A stretch of DNA of 33,209 nt, from NCBI GenBank assembly GCA_023443515.1, contig JAEZUC010000056.1, positions 1 through 33,209 of the forward strand, read 5' to 3'. This stretch comes from Bacillota bacterium. GTDB taxonomy: Bacteria > Bacillota > Clostridia > Acetivibrionales > DSM-1351. A model generated the notes under the pieces. It saw only the letters and a list, made by a program, of their open reading frames with translations. It made no database searches and was not told the DNA's origin. The translations under genes were made by a program, and so were the position numbers. This document shows, piece after piece, positions 23,792 to 33,209 of this stretch. Every line of letters starts with the position of its first letter. The stretch's first letter is position 1.

Positions 23792-26700
23792 ATGCAAAAA
23801 AAGTTATTAAGCATAATTCTAATTGTGACATTATTTGTCACGCAATTTAGTGTAATTGAAATTTTTGCTGCTACGCACGTTCATAGTTACACAATTCCAG
23901 CAACGTGTACAAGTCCCAAAAAATGTTCCTGTGGTGCAACGTCAGGAAGTGCCCTTGGACATGATATTTCAGGACAATCCGATACATATTCATCTACACA
24001 TCCACATTATGCATATAGAAATTGTTCAAGGTGTCAAGCAAGTATTCAAATGTCATATCGTGGTAACTGGTGTAGTTGTTGTAGTCAGTGCCCACATACT
24101 TGGAGTGCATGGAGTACTGCTGCGACAGCACATCCACATAACCAGAAAAGGACTTGTTCGGTTTGTGCAAAATCAGATACCCAAACCACAACAAATTCAA
24201 ATTGTTGTTCATGCGTTGGACATAATTACTCTATTTATGTTTCAACAAGTTCGTCACATACTTCAGGTCTCGGACATGCCACTACATACAAATGTTCAAG
24301 GTGTCCTTCTACAACTATTTTTTATAACACATTTTATAATGGATGCTGCCAATGTGGATATCATGATTGGCCAAATAGTGCAACATTGAGTTCAACTCAT
24401 GAATCGGGCGGGCACAGATATTATCAATATTGCACAAGGTGTAACCTGTCACGAGTGTGTTCGTGGGAATCAGGTTATTATTCGTCAAGTAGTTGTTCTA
24501 TATGTCACACCCATAGCCATTCTACTAAAATATATGGCTCTCACACGTCTACAGGCCACGATACATATATGCAATGCTCATGTGGATCAAGCTATGCTAC
24601 AGGAAACAAGGAAGCAAATCCGAACTGTCTTTCCTGTACAACGGCACCATATGTGGCGCTTGTAAATATAACTGCTGATACCTGCTTAAGTGAGGCAGAT
24701 ACAGACTTTAAAGTTCAAATAAATGTTAAAGATAATGAAAATGACACACTTACTTGTAAATATTATTTAGATGGTGCCACTACTCCCACAGGCACAGAGA
24801 CAGTAACTCAAACTTCTCAAACTAAATTAGTAACATTTACAACAGGAATCAATGCTTCTACACTTTCAAGTGGTTTACACCAAATAAAAATAGAGGTTAA
24901 AGACAGTATAGCACCAGCGGGAGCAGTATCTATTAACTTCAGCGTAGATAAGGCTGGACCTGTTTTTTCTACACTAAATGTTACTCCTACAGAGAATGGA
25001 GCAAATATAGTTGCTGGGGCATCAGATGCACCAGCAGGGCTAGATGAAACTGCATATAGATATACTATAGGAACAAATGTCTCAAGTTGGATAAGTAAAT
25101 CTAGCTGGCTCAGCTCCACTGACATGGGTTTAACTCTTGCACCAAACACTTCATACCCATACTCAGTAGAAGTAAAAGACAAAAAGGGACATATAACAAA
25201 AGTTGATGGGACTTTTCGTACCAAATCAGAAGTGCCGGGTGTTTCAACAATATCAAATTCAAATAGTACAATCGATGTTAATATATCAGATAATAATCCA
25301 AGTGGCACAGAATATCAGATTAAGATAGGTACAAAATACGTTGCAGCGGACGGGACACTTGTTGATGCTGTAAACCCTAATGAAGAAAATTGGTTAAAGT
25401 TAGATAATAAAAGAATTTGTGTTATTGGGCTTTTGCCTGAAACAACATACATAATATCAGTAAAATCAAGAAATGGTAATGGGATTCCTTCAGAAGCAAG
25501 TTTATCATCCAGTACATCTACACTGCCACTTCCTCTCTCGAAACCAATTAATATAGAGTCAGTTAATACATCAAAAACATCAATTACCTTAAAATGGGAT
25601 GCTACAGCAAGAGCTACTGACTATGATGTTGAGATGGATGGTAATACAAGCGATTTTATTAACCTAAACCTTAATTCATTTACTCAAAATGGGCTGCAAC
25701 CTGCAAGCACACATGTTTTCAGAGTCAGGGCAAATATTGGCTCAGTTAAGGGTGAGTGGAGTGACATAATACAAGCTACAACACTTCCCAATCCTCCAAA
25801 ACAAATAGACACATCTAGTATAACATCAGAGGTATCAGGTTCAGCAATTGTATTTAAATGGTCGGCTGTTGCAACAAGTGATAGCTATCAAGTAGAGTTA
25901 AATAATAGTAATTCATACTATACAAGTACTCAACCATCTATAACTATTCCTTTTTCTCAGTATGATGCTCAATACACAATAAGAATTAGAGGTTGTAACG
26001 CTGGAGGAAATGGAGAATGGAGCGCAACTCCATATATAACATATACTCCTGCTAACATACCGGAGAACGTAACAGTATCAGGGATTACATACAATACGGT
26101 TAGTGCAAGTTGGCAAGTAAACCAAAATCCTGCATCAATAAAGTACAAAATTGGTGTATTTGATTCATCAAATGGACTGGTTAAGGAAGGTAGCTTCACA
26201 AATGCATCGCAGGCATCTATTTCAGGTCTTGAAGGAAATACTACATATATATTAAAAGTAAAATCAGTTAATAGTATAGGATTGGAAACAGCATGGACAG
26301 AAGGAGTAGAATTTAAAACAAAAATCAATCCACCAGCAACCCCAGAACAAGTATGTGCAACTGCTAAGGACAAACAAATATCAATATTTTGGGGAAGTGC
26401 GGATAGAGCTGAAACCTATACTATTAAAAGAAATGACGTTGTAATAGCAAGTAATTTAAGTCAACCTAACTTTACTGATACAGGATTATTGCCAGAAACT
26501 AGTTATTCATACGAAGTTCAGGCTATTAATAGTTCTGGAGTAAGTACTTGGAGTATACCTCTCGTTAAACGCACATTGGGGTCAATGCCAGATGTACCTG
26601 CCAAATTAGAAACAACACCAAGTAATGTATCAATAAATATAAACTGGATGGCCGTAGCAAATGTTACTGGATATGAAATAGAAGTGGATGGAAATGTTGT

Positions 26701-28960
26701 AAGCACAGATTCTTCAACTATCTACATACATAATGGTCTTTTACCAGGAACATATCATACCTACAGGGTTAGGGCACGAAACTTAAATGGTAGAAGTGAT
26801 TGGAGCCGGTTGGCAACAGTAAAAACCATTCCTAATGCTCCAGCTATTCCAGAGGGAGTAGTAACAACAGCTACAGACACAACATTAGAAATAACTTGGA
26901 ATGCTTCTGCAGATGCAAACAAATATGAAGTTGAAATTGATGGAATTGTATATAAAGATGTTACATCAAATAGGTATACCCTATCAGGTCTTACACCTAA
27001 GTCACAGCATAATTTTAGGATTTGTGCAGTAAATGAAGGCGGTAGCAGTCAATGGACTCAGCTTGAAAATATTACATTAGAAGATACACCAACAAGTGCA
27101 CCTTCCGTAAAGGGAACAGCAACAAGTAATACAATTACAATATCATGGAATAGTATTGATAATGCTAATGGATATGAAGTTACTGATGAGCTTGGATCAA
27201 TCGTTACTTCAACAACAGTAGCAGCAATTACACAGTACCGGGTTAACGGTTTAATGCAAGGAGAGACGCATACATATAAGGTACGTGCGATTTTTGACTC
27301 AGCTACGGGTGAATGGAGTATACCATACACAATAACAACCATTCCGGAAGTTCCAGTGTTGAACTGCGTTGTCCAACAAAGCTATATATTACTACAATGG
27401 CCTATTTCTAAGGGAGCAACTATATATCATCTTGAAGCAGATGGAACAGTGATTTATACTGGGTCAAGTCCAAGTTATTTAAATACTTCTCTGCAACCGA
27501 ACAGTCAGCATAGTTATAGGGTTAGAGCAGGAAATGAAAGTGGATATAGCGCTTGGAGCGAAATAGCTACATTCAAGACAAGTAAAGAAATAACCAATAT
27601 CCCACAAGTTTTAGTACAATCAAAACTAAATAACAATACCATAGTAGTTTCTTGGGAACCTGTTGAAGGAGTAACAGCTTATAAGATAAAAATTAACGGG
27701 GTAGAACAAAATCAAAGTCAATTACAACCATCAGTAAATGTAACTACCACCCCCGGAGCTATTTATACAGTTTGTGTTGCTTCAATTACAGATATTCATG
27801 CAGGAACTATTGGGGAATGGTCTGATGAACTTACATTTAGGGCACCGTATGCAGCACCAATAGCTCCAACAATAGGAAAAACAAATTCATCTACATCAGC
27901 AATTGAACTTAATTGGAATGCTGCGGAAAGCTCAACAGGTTATGAAGTTGATGCTGATGGAAAAATATTAGATGTTGGAAATGTTTATAAATACATTGAC
28001 ACCGGGTTGCAGCCAGAATCTTCACACAAATATAGGGTTCGTGGATACAATGAATCAGGAAAAGGATTGTGGAGTGATACGGTTACAACTTCCACAGATG
28101 TTGATTTGCCGGGAGCACCATTATATATTATTTGCAACAACGAAGCAGTAACTACCGGTGCAGCAATAAAAATTAATTGGAAAGATGTTGAAGGTGCGAC
28201 ATCTTATGAAATTGCAAACGGTGAAGGAAACATTTTAAGTACCACAGATTCAGCAATTACAATAGACAATTTAAAGCATGGAGCTACGTATAAATTTAAG
28301 GTGCGTGCAATTACAGAAGCTGGTACAGGCCCTTGGAGCAGTACAGTCCAGTGTACAACGCTGCTGGAAATACCAAAAAATATTGTTGCCACATCAACAA
28401 ATGGAGCAATAAGCCTTTCATGGGATACAGTTGAGGGGGCAACTCAATATGATGTTGAAATGGATGGAAGCATAATAGGTACTACGACTGATTCAGCTAT
28501 ATCAATTACTCAGGGGTCAGTGTATATGACACACAAATTCAGGGTTTTGGCAAAAAACAGTGTACAAGCTGGCAACTGGTCAGAAACCATCGAGTATAAT
28601 CAAAATGTACCTGTAAGCTTTGAAGTAACACAGGGGGAAGAATTTACATTATCAATTCCTGTATCTGATGTTACAAACATTAACCAATATAGGCTTTCAC
28701 TGACTCTAAATAAAGAGGATGTAGAATTACTCGATGCTTGTGAGCTTACACCTGAAACGGAGACATATACTAAATTTATTCAAGAAAATAGTATGCAGTT
28801 GGTAATAGAGGATAACACAAATACGATTAATGTTGTTATGGTTTTGAAGGTTACTCCATCCGAAGGATATGAATATTCAGGGATAATAAACAGCCTAAAA
28901 CTTAGAAGTAAAAAGAATGGAACCATAACTGTAAACTTTAAAGTAGACTGCTTGCAGTAA
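23792..28960 (+). CDS. Secreted modular surface protein: Cys/His-rich domain, multiple Fn3, cohesin-like C-terminus
   Basis: 1722 residues, with GGGAGG at 23780-23785. Signal peptide 1-26 or so (…VIEIFA). Residues 29-285 are Cys/His-rich with about 28 cysteines in repeats of the pattern H…H…CxxC…CxxC..H, probably metal-binding or disulfide-linked. An Ig-like region (about 288-390) is followed by twelve or thirteen fibronectin type III modules to about 1600, many ending in 'EWS' or 'AWSE' (WS motif). The C-terminal 1605-1722 ('FEVTQGEEFTLSIPVSDVTNINQYRLSL') resembles cohesin/carbohydrate-binding beta domains. No sortase motif or S-layer domain is visible, so anchoring is unknown. It lies 22 bases upstream of the protease-RHS gene and is probably co-expressed. 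Confidence 0.85.
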   Translation: MQKKLLSIILIVTLFVTQFSVIEIFAATHVHSYTIPATCTSPKKCSCGATSGSALGHDISGQSDTYSSTHPHYAYRNCSRCQASIQMSYRGNWCSCCSQCPHTWSAWSTAATAHPHNQKRTCSVCAKSDTQTTTNSNCCSCVGHNYSIYVSTSSSHTSGLGHATTYKCSRCPSTTIFYNTFYNGCCQCGYHDWPNSATLSSTHESGGHRYYQYCTRCNLSRVCSWESGYYSSSSCSICHTHSHSTKIYGSHTSTGHDTYMQCSCGSSYATGNKEANPNCLSCTTAPYVALVNITADTCLSEADTDFKVQINVKDNENDTLTCKYYLDGATTPTGTETVTQTSQTKLVTFTTGINASTLSSGLHQIKIEVKDSIAPAGAVSINFSVDKAGPVFSTLNVTPTENGANIVAGASDAPAGLDETAYRYTIGTNVSSWISKSSWLSSTDMGLTLAPNTSYPYSVEVKDKKGHITKVDGTFRTKSEVPGVSTISNSNSTIDVNISDNNPSGTEYQIKIGTKYVAADGTLVDAVNPNEENWLKLDNKRICVIGLLPETTYIISVKSRNGNGIPSEASLSSSTSTLPLPLSKPINIESVNTSKTSITLKWDATARATDYDVEMDGNTSDFINLNLNSFTQNGLQPASTHVFRVRANIGSVKGEWSDIIQATTLPNPPKQIDTSSITSEVSGSAIVFKWSAVATSDSYQVELNNSNSYYTSTQPSITIPFSQYDAQYTIRIRGCNAGGNGEWSATPYITYTPANIPENVTVSGITYNTVSASWQVNQNPASIKYKIGVFDSSNGLVKEGSFTNASQASISGLEGNTTYILKVKSVNSIGLETAWTEGVEFKTKINPPATPEQVCATAKDKQISIFWGSADRAETYTIKRNDVVIASNLSQPNFTDTGLLPETSYSYEVQAINSSGVSTWSIPLVKRTLGSMPDVPAKLETTPSNVSININWMAVANVTGYEIEVDGNVVSTDSSTIYIHNGLLPGTYHTYRVRARNLNGRSDWSRLATVKTIPNAPAIPEGVVTTATDTTLEITWNASADANKYEVEIDGIVYKDVTSNRYTLSGLTPKSQHNFRICAVNEGGSSQWTQLENITLEDTPTSAPSVKGTATSNTITISWNSIDNANGYEVTDELGSIVTSTTVAAITQYRVNGLMQGETHTYKVRAIFDSATGEWSIPYTITTIPEVPVLNCVVQQSYILLQWPISKGATIYHLEADGTVIYTGSSPSYLNTSLQPNSQHSYRVRAGNESGYSAWSEIATFKTSKEITNIPQVLVQSKLNNNTIVVSWEPVEGVTAYKIKINGVEQNQSQLQPSVNVTTTPGAIYTVCVASITDIHAGTIGEWSDELTFRAPYAAPIAPTIGKTNSSTSAIELNWNAAESSTGYEVDADGKILDVGNVYKYIDTGLQPESSHKYRVRGYNESGKGLWSDTVTTSTDVDLPGAPLYIICNNEAVTTGAAIKINWKDVEGATSYEIANGEGNILSTTDSAITIDNLKHGATYKFKVRAITEAGTGPWSSTVQCTTLLEIPKNIVATSTNGAISLSWDTVEGATQYDVEMDGSIIGTTTDSAISITQGSVYMTHKFRVLAKNSVQAGNWSETIEYNQNVPVSFEVTQGEEFTLSIPVSDVTNINQYRLSLTLNKEDVELLDACELTPETETYTKFIQENSMQLVIEDNTNTINVVMVLKVTPSEGYEYSGIINSLKLRSKKNGTITVNFKVDCLQ

Positions 28961-28982
28961 GCTTGAGCAAAGGAGAAAAATA

Positions 28983-31900
28983 ATGAGTAATATAAAGTTG
29001 TTTATAGCTCGTATACTTGTTGTTGCGTTTATATTAACACAGATAGTAAATATCCCAATAGCAAATGCTGAAAATAGCAACAGCAATACACAGGACACTA
29101 AAAAAATAAAAATATCATCATTAATAAAGGACAATAATAAATCAGACATTATTGTTAAATACAAAAATGAGGTTAAGAATGCAAAACTACATGATTTTGT
29201 AAAAACAAAATTGAAATTAAAGAAATTGAATCAGAAATTCAACTTTAAGAGTCAAAGAATAAATGTACTCGAAATTGACCCTACAGATAATATTAATTCT
29301 GTAATAGCAGAGTTGAAAAAGGATTCAAATGTTGAATACGCACAACCTAACTATCCGCTTTCAGTGTCAACATCACCTTCTGATGAAAAGTTCGTATATC
29401 AATGGGGACTGTCAAATTCAGGGCAAGAGGTTGAGGGTAAGATTGGTCGATTATTAACGACAAGTGCAGGAGGAGTAGATATTAATGCCATAAATGCATG
29501 GAACTTGACTACCGGAGATGATAAAGTAGTTGTAGGAGTACTGGATAGTGGTATTGATGTGAATCATACAGATTTAAAGGACAGCATATATGTAAACACC
29601 AAAGAAATCCCGGACAACGGCATTGATGACGATGGCAATGGATATATAGATGACGTTAATGGGTGGGATTTTGCTAACGATGATAAAACTGTGTATGATT
29701 CACCAGAAACTGATATCCATGGTACATATGTGGCAGGTGTAATTGCTGCAAAGCAGGATAGCAAAGGAATAACAGGTGTAGCACCCAATATCAAGATTAT
29801 GCCACTAAAATTTATTAGCGGAACAACAGGATATACCTGTGATGCTCTTAAGGCTATAGAATACGCAAAAAATATGGGCGTAAAAATTATAAATTGTAGC
29901 TTTGGTGGAACTGACAACAATACCGCATTAAAGGATGCAATGCAAAATAGTGGAATGCTTTTTGTATGTGCAGCTGGAAACAGAGGTGGGGATTCACAAA
30001 CACTACCTGTATATCCTGCAAGCTTTAACTTACCAAACATTATTTCAGTAGCATCAATTGATAATATGGGTATTCTGGCTCCTTTTTCAAACAGAGGAAG
30101 AACTGTTGATGTTGCAGCGCCAGGAACAAATATATTAAGTACAATCCCGGGGGATAGCTATGACTACTATGGTGGAACATCTGTGTCAACAGCATTTGTA
30201 AGTGGTATAGCGGGTTTAATAAGTAGTAGTATTCCCAATTGTACAATTGCAGATATAAAGGATAGGATAATAAATAATGTAACAAAGTGTACTGCTCTTG
30301 AAAATGTTATAGCATCAGAAGGTAGAGTCGATGCTTACGGAGCATTAACAAATACACCTCAGCCAAAGGATACATATAATGGAGCTGGAGCAGGGGATGA
30401 TGTATTAATAAATTCAGGAGAAGGAAGCAGCGATACATGGTATACACTGGACCAGCTCGCTAAAATAAAGGAAAAGCTTCACTATGGTGAAAGTGGAGTC
30501 AATCCAGCATCAGGTAATTACTCCATGACATGTATTGATATGAGCATACCTGCACCTGGATTCCAGGTAAATTTAAGCCGTACATATAACTCAAGAGATG
30601 AAAAGGATAGTATACTGGGTAGGGGCTGGACTTTTGGGTTCTATGGTAAATCTGAAGGTACCGATCTTGTTGAAATAACATTACCGGACGGTAGTGCTAA
30701 TAGATTCAGAAAAGATGGCAGCTATTATAAGCCTGACGATACACGAGCATCATATATCAGAAACACTGATGGAAGTGGAATACTGACTACCAAGGACCAA
30801 TACCAGTATGGCTTTGATGCTTCTGGCAAAATGATTTGGATGGCAGACAAAAATGGTAACAAGCTTACTATTTCATATAGCTCTAATAACAAGATAGACT
30901 ATATAACAGATACAGTAGGCAGACAGTATAAGCTTACTTACAATGATTCAGGACTCCTAGATAATGTCACAGATTCTGAACAAAGAGTGGTGCGTTATGA
31001 GTACGAAAATTCACTTCTCAAAAGAGTTATAGACCCAAATGGTGGTATGATGCAGTATGGTTATGATGATCAAAAATATCTTATAACCATAACAGATGCA
31101 AACAATCACCTTATGCAAACCTTGGAATACAGCAGAGCGGCCGGTGATGGACAAAACAAAATATGCAAGACAAAAGACTCCTATGGAGATACATGTACAT
31201 ATAACTATGACATGACAAACAGAAAAACAACCATAACAAACTCGGAAAATAGAAAGTGGACATACTGGTTTGACCTTGCTATGTTTACTACAAAGGTACA
31301 GGACCCGGAAGGCTTATGCGAAACAACACAATATACCTTTGAAAACGGTAGAAATGTGTATGGTGATGTACTTGCAAAGGTAGACAGGAATGGCAATAGG
31401 ACATCGTTTGACTATGACAGCAGAGGAAATATCATAAAGACAACAAATCCGGATATGAGTGTAAAGACATCAGAATATGATGTTAAAAATAACCTTATTA
31501 AGGAAGTGGATGAAGTTGGTAACAAAACCTTCTATATATATGATATTGATAAGGTAAAGCTTCTGGAAAAGGTACAGCCACTAAATGGAACTGATGAATA
31601 TGTAGATGGAACCAGTGATATATCAAAGTTTGCCATTACAAAATATGAATATTATCCAAAGGTAGATGCAAAGTCTAAGTTTGGATGTGATGTAGATGGT
31701 TTGCTTAAAACTACCACCGATCCTGCAGGTATCAGGACAACTTATGAGTATAACCAATATGGAGATATAGTAAAGATAATTGATGGAAATGGAATAGCAA
31801 CAGAATATATCTATAACAAAATAGGATGGAAGTTATCCGAAAAAACTCCAAATGGCAATACATTTTCATACAGGTATGATAAAAACGGTACTATAATAGC

Positions 31901-33209
31901 AACAACAAATCCAGATACTGGCGTTAAAAGAACAGTATATGATAAAGCAGGGTATAAGCTAAAGGAAGTAAACCCTGAACAGTATGAGTCAACAAAAGAT
32001 AACTTAGAAACAAATACCTATACCGGTATTAAGGCAACCATCTCTGAGTGGAACGACAATGGTACTCAAAAAGCAATGATTGATGCTGAGGGAAACAGAA
32101 CAGAGTATACTTGGGATATATATGGCAACATGAAAACAGAAACAAAGCCAAATGGAGCTATATACAGGTATGAGTATGATGTGTTAAATCGTCAGACAAA
32201 GGTCTATTTTAAAGAATCTTCTTCTGCAACGGAGGTATTGCTATTTGAAAACAGCTATGGAATTTTACCAAATGGTAATGCACAGAAGACAGAAACACAA
32301 TATTTAAATTCTAATGAAAAAGCAGTTACAGTTACTATTTCAGACTATGAAGGTAGAGTTGTAGAAACGCAATTTCCTGATGGTACTAAAACGAAAAACA
32401 TATACAATGCAGACGGTACTGTAAACACATCAATAAACCAGAATGGTGCTACTACTAAATACAAGTATGATGGACTAGGGAATGTTAGTGATGTCTGGAA
32501 GGCAGCATCAGTAGTACAGGGTAATACCAAATATTCATGGAATAGCTATACATATGATGCTGCAGGGAAAAAGCTGACAGAAAAATTATGCAAGCAGCTA
32601 GTTGATATCAATGGAACTACTGGAGAAGTCTATACAAAGTCATTTGAATATGATACAAATGGAAGATTGTCCACACAGACAGATTCAGATGGTAAAAAGA
32701 CAATATATAATTATGATGATGATGGTAATATATCAAAACAAATAAAATATATAGATAATACCAATACAGATATAACAGAAGCTATATATAATTATCAGAA
32801 GAAGCCAGTAGAGCTTAAACAATATGTCAGAACAGGGGATTTAGAAGGTAATTCCTTTGAAGATAACACAACAACATATTTATATACAAGATATGCGTAC
32901 GACAAAAATGGAAACATAAGTTCAAAGACAGACCCAGATGGTACAATCACTAGGTTTACTTATGACAATCTGGACAGAGAGCTGACACAAAGCTATCCTG
33001 TTCAAAATGAAGTAGGTCAAACTGTTGATGTAATTACGTCCAAAACCTACACATGGGATGGCAAAGTGAAATCTGAAACAAGAGAGCATACTGCTGATGA
33101 GGAAAATGTTAAATCTGTTGCTTATGAGTATGATGCTTCAGGTAATCTAATTAAGGAAATAGATGAGAAAAACAATGTAACCCTTATGCAATATGACCTT
33201 GGTGGAAGA
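28983..33209 (+). CDS. Secreted subtilisin (S8) protease fused to RHS/YD-repeat shell, 3' end beyond window
   Basis: At least 1409 codons without stop; it continues past the window. AAAGGAG at 28970-28976 serves ATG 28983. Signal peptide 1-29 (…IPIANA). Residues about 52-128 look like an I9-type inhibitor propeptide ('VIAELKKDSNVEYAQPNYP'). S8 domain about 160-450 with the triad Asp188 ('GVLDSGID'), His246 ('DIHGTYVAG') and Ser400 ('GGTSVSTAFVSG'), and the oxyanion residue Asn333 ('CAAGNRGG'). From about 503 ('ESGVNPASGNYSM…DMSIPAPGFQVNLSRTYNSRD') an RHS core begins, with roughly 18-20 YD repeats (e.g. 'FEYDTNGRLSTQTDSDGK'). RHS proteins form a hollow shell carrying a C-terminal effector; the effector would be outside the window. 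It may be a polymorphic toxin or a wall-processing surface protein. Confidence 0.88.
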   Translation, partial: MSNIKLFIARILVVAFILTQIVNIPIANAENSNSNTQDTKKIKISSLIKDNNKSDIIVKYKNEVKNAKLHDFVKTKLKLKKLNQKFNFKSQRINVLEIDPTDNINSVIAELKKDSNVEYAQPNYPLSVSTSPSDEKFVYQWGLSNSGQEVEGKIGRLLTTSAGGVDINAINAWNLTTGDDKVVVGVLDSGIDVNHTDLKDSIYVNTKEIPDNGIDDDGNGYIDDVNGWDFANDDKTVYDSPETDIHGTYVAGVIAAKQDSKGITGVAPNIKIMPLKFISGTTGYTCDALKAIEYAKNMGVKIINCSFGGTDNNTALKDAMQNSGMLFVCAAGNRGGDSQTLPVYPASFNLPNIISVASIDNMGILAPFSNRGRTVDVAAPGTNILSTIPGDSYDYYGGTSVSTAFVSGIAGLISSSIPNCTIADIKDRIINNVTKCTALENVIASEGRVDAYGALTNTPQPKDTYNGAGAGDDVLINSGEGSSDTWYTLDQLAKIKEKLHYGESGVNPASGNYSMTCIDMSIPAPGFQVNLSRTYNSRDEKDSILGRGWTFGFYGKSEGTDLVEITLPDGSANRFRKDGSYYKPDDTRASYIRNTDGSGILTTKDQYQYGFDASGKMIWMADKNGNKLTISYSSNNKIDYITDTVGRQYKLTYNDSGLLDNVTDSEQRVVRYEYENSLLKRVIDPNGGMMQYGYDDQKYLITITDANNHLMQTLEYSRAAGDGQNKICKTKDSYGDTCTYNYDMTNRKTTITNSENRKWTYWFDLAMFTTKVQDPEGLCETTQYTFENGRNVYGDVLAKVDRNGNRTSFDYDSRGNIIKTTNPDMSVKTSEYDVKNNLIKEVDEVGNKTFYIYDIDKVKLLEKVQPLNGTDEYVDGTSDISKFAITKYEYYPKVDAKSKFGCDVDGLLKTTTDPAGIRTTYEYNQYGDIVKIIDGNGIATEYIYNKIGWKLSEKTPNGNTFSYRYDKNGTIIATTNPDTGVKRTVYDKAGYKLKEVNPEQYESTKDNLETNTYTGIKATISEWNDNGTQKAMIDAEGNRTEYTWDIYGNMKTETKPNGAIYRYEYDVLNRQTKVYFKESSSATEVLLFENSYGILPNGNAQKTETQYLNSNEKAVTVTISDYEGRVVETQFPDGTKTKNIYNADGTVNTSINQNGATTKYKYDGLGNVSDVWKAASVVQGNTKYSWNSYTYDAAGKKLTEKLCKQLVDINGTTGEVYTKSFEYDTNGRLSTQTDSDGKKTIYNYDDDGNISKQIKYIDNTNTDITEAIYNYQKKPVELKQYVRTGDLEGNSFEDNTTTYLYTRYAYDKNGNISSKTDPDGTITRFTYDNLDRELTQSYPVQNEVGQTVDVITSKTYTWDGKVKSETREHTADEENVKSVAYEYDASGNLIKEIDEKNNVTLMQYDLGGR

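Noticed and set aside
23856..24665. Second-frame ORFs inside the Cys/His-rich region
   Set aside because: They lack starts with ribosome sites and arise from the biased TGT/CAT codon content of the main frame.
1..33209. Diversity-generating retroelement for the glycine-rich fibre
   Set aside because: No reverse transcriptase gene and no template repeat are visible in the window.

Overview
The window is AT-rich, Gram-positive (low-GC Firmicute) DNA. Strong purine-rich Shine-Dalgarno sites precede most genes, TTG, GTG and probably one CTG serve as starts, and the phage genes look clostridial. A mesophilic cellulolytic clostridium of the Ruminiclostridium type would fit, but that is inference from gene style and the sequence does not prove it.

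Positions 1-16315 are the late operon of an HK97-type siphovirus prophage, all on the + strand. The order is portal 3' end, ClpP-like prohead protease, major capsid protein, a frameshifted head-fibre gene, head-tail connector, head closure, neck/tail completion, tail terminator, major tail protein, tail assembly chaperone pair (with a textbook -1 frameshift site), tape measure, distal tail protein, several tail/fibre genes including a glycine-rich one, XkdX, a Gp37-like tail protein, a frameshifted holin and an amidase endolysin. Cargo ('moron') genes interrupt this operon in two places. An unrecognised small cytoplasmic protein sits between two copies of the portal/protease junction (1-941). 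A four-gene cargo block (YkvA-like, a membrane-anchored protein and two GNAT acetyltransferases) sits between the chaperone and the tape measure (5804-8400). Both sites carry partial second copies of the neighbouring phage genes, which suggests recombination between related phages carrying different cargo.

Positions 16316-23510 are a recombination and decay zone. It starts with a possible cloverleaf-like RNA and a terminator. Three large-serine-recombinase genes follow: one frameshifted, one intact and one truncated. Between and after them lie a small zinc-ribbon membrane protein, a lipoprotein, a truncated IS66 element with a downstream passenger ORF and a recognisable right end, and a decayed OLD/TOPRIM-type nuclease remnant.

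Positions 23510-33209 hold two very large secreted proteins in an apparent operon, preceded by a good sigma-A-like promoter. The first (1722 aa) has a signal peptide, a Cys/His-rich repeat domain, about twelve fibronectin type III modules and a C-terminal cohesin-like domain. The second starts 22 bp downstream, runs off the window (at least 1409 codons) and fuses a signal peptide, an I9-like propeptide and a subtilisin-type S8 protease with an intact triad to a long RHS/YD-repeat shell. This protease-RHS fusion with its modular surface partner is the most interesting system in the window.

Several single-base frameshifts (head fibre, holin, recombinase, IS66 transposase) indicate either prophage decay or homopolymer sequencing errors. 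Sequence alone cannot separate these.
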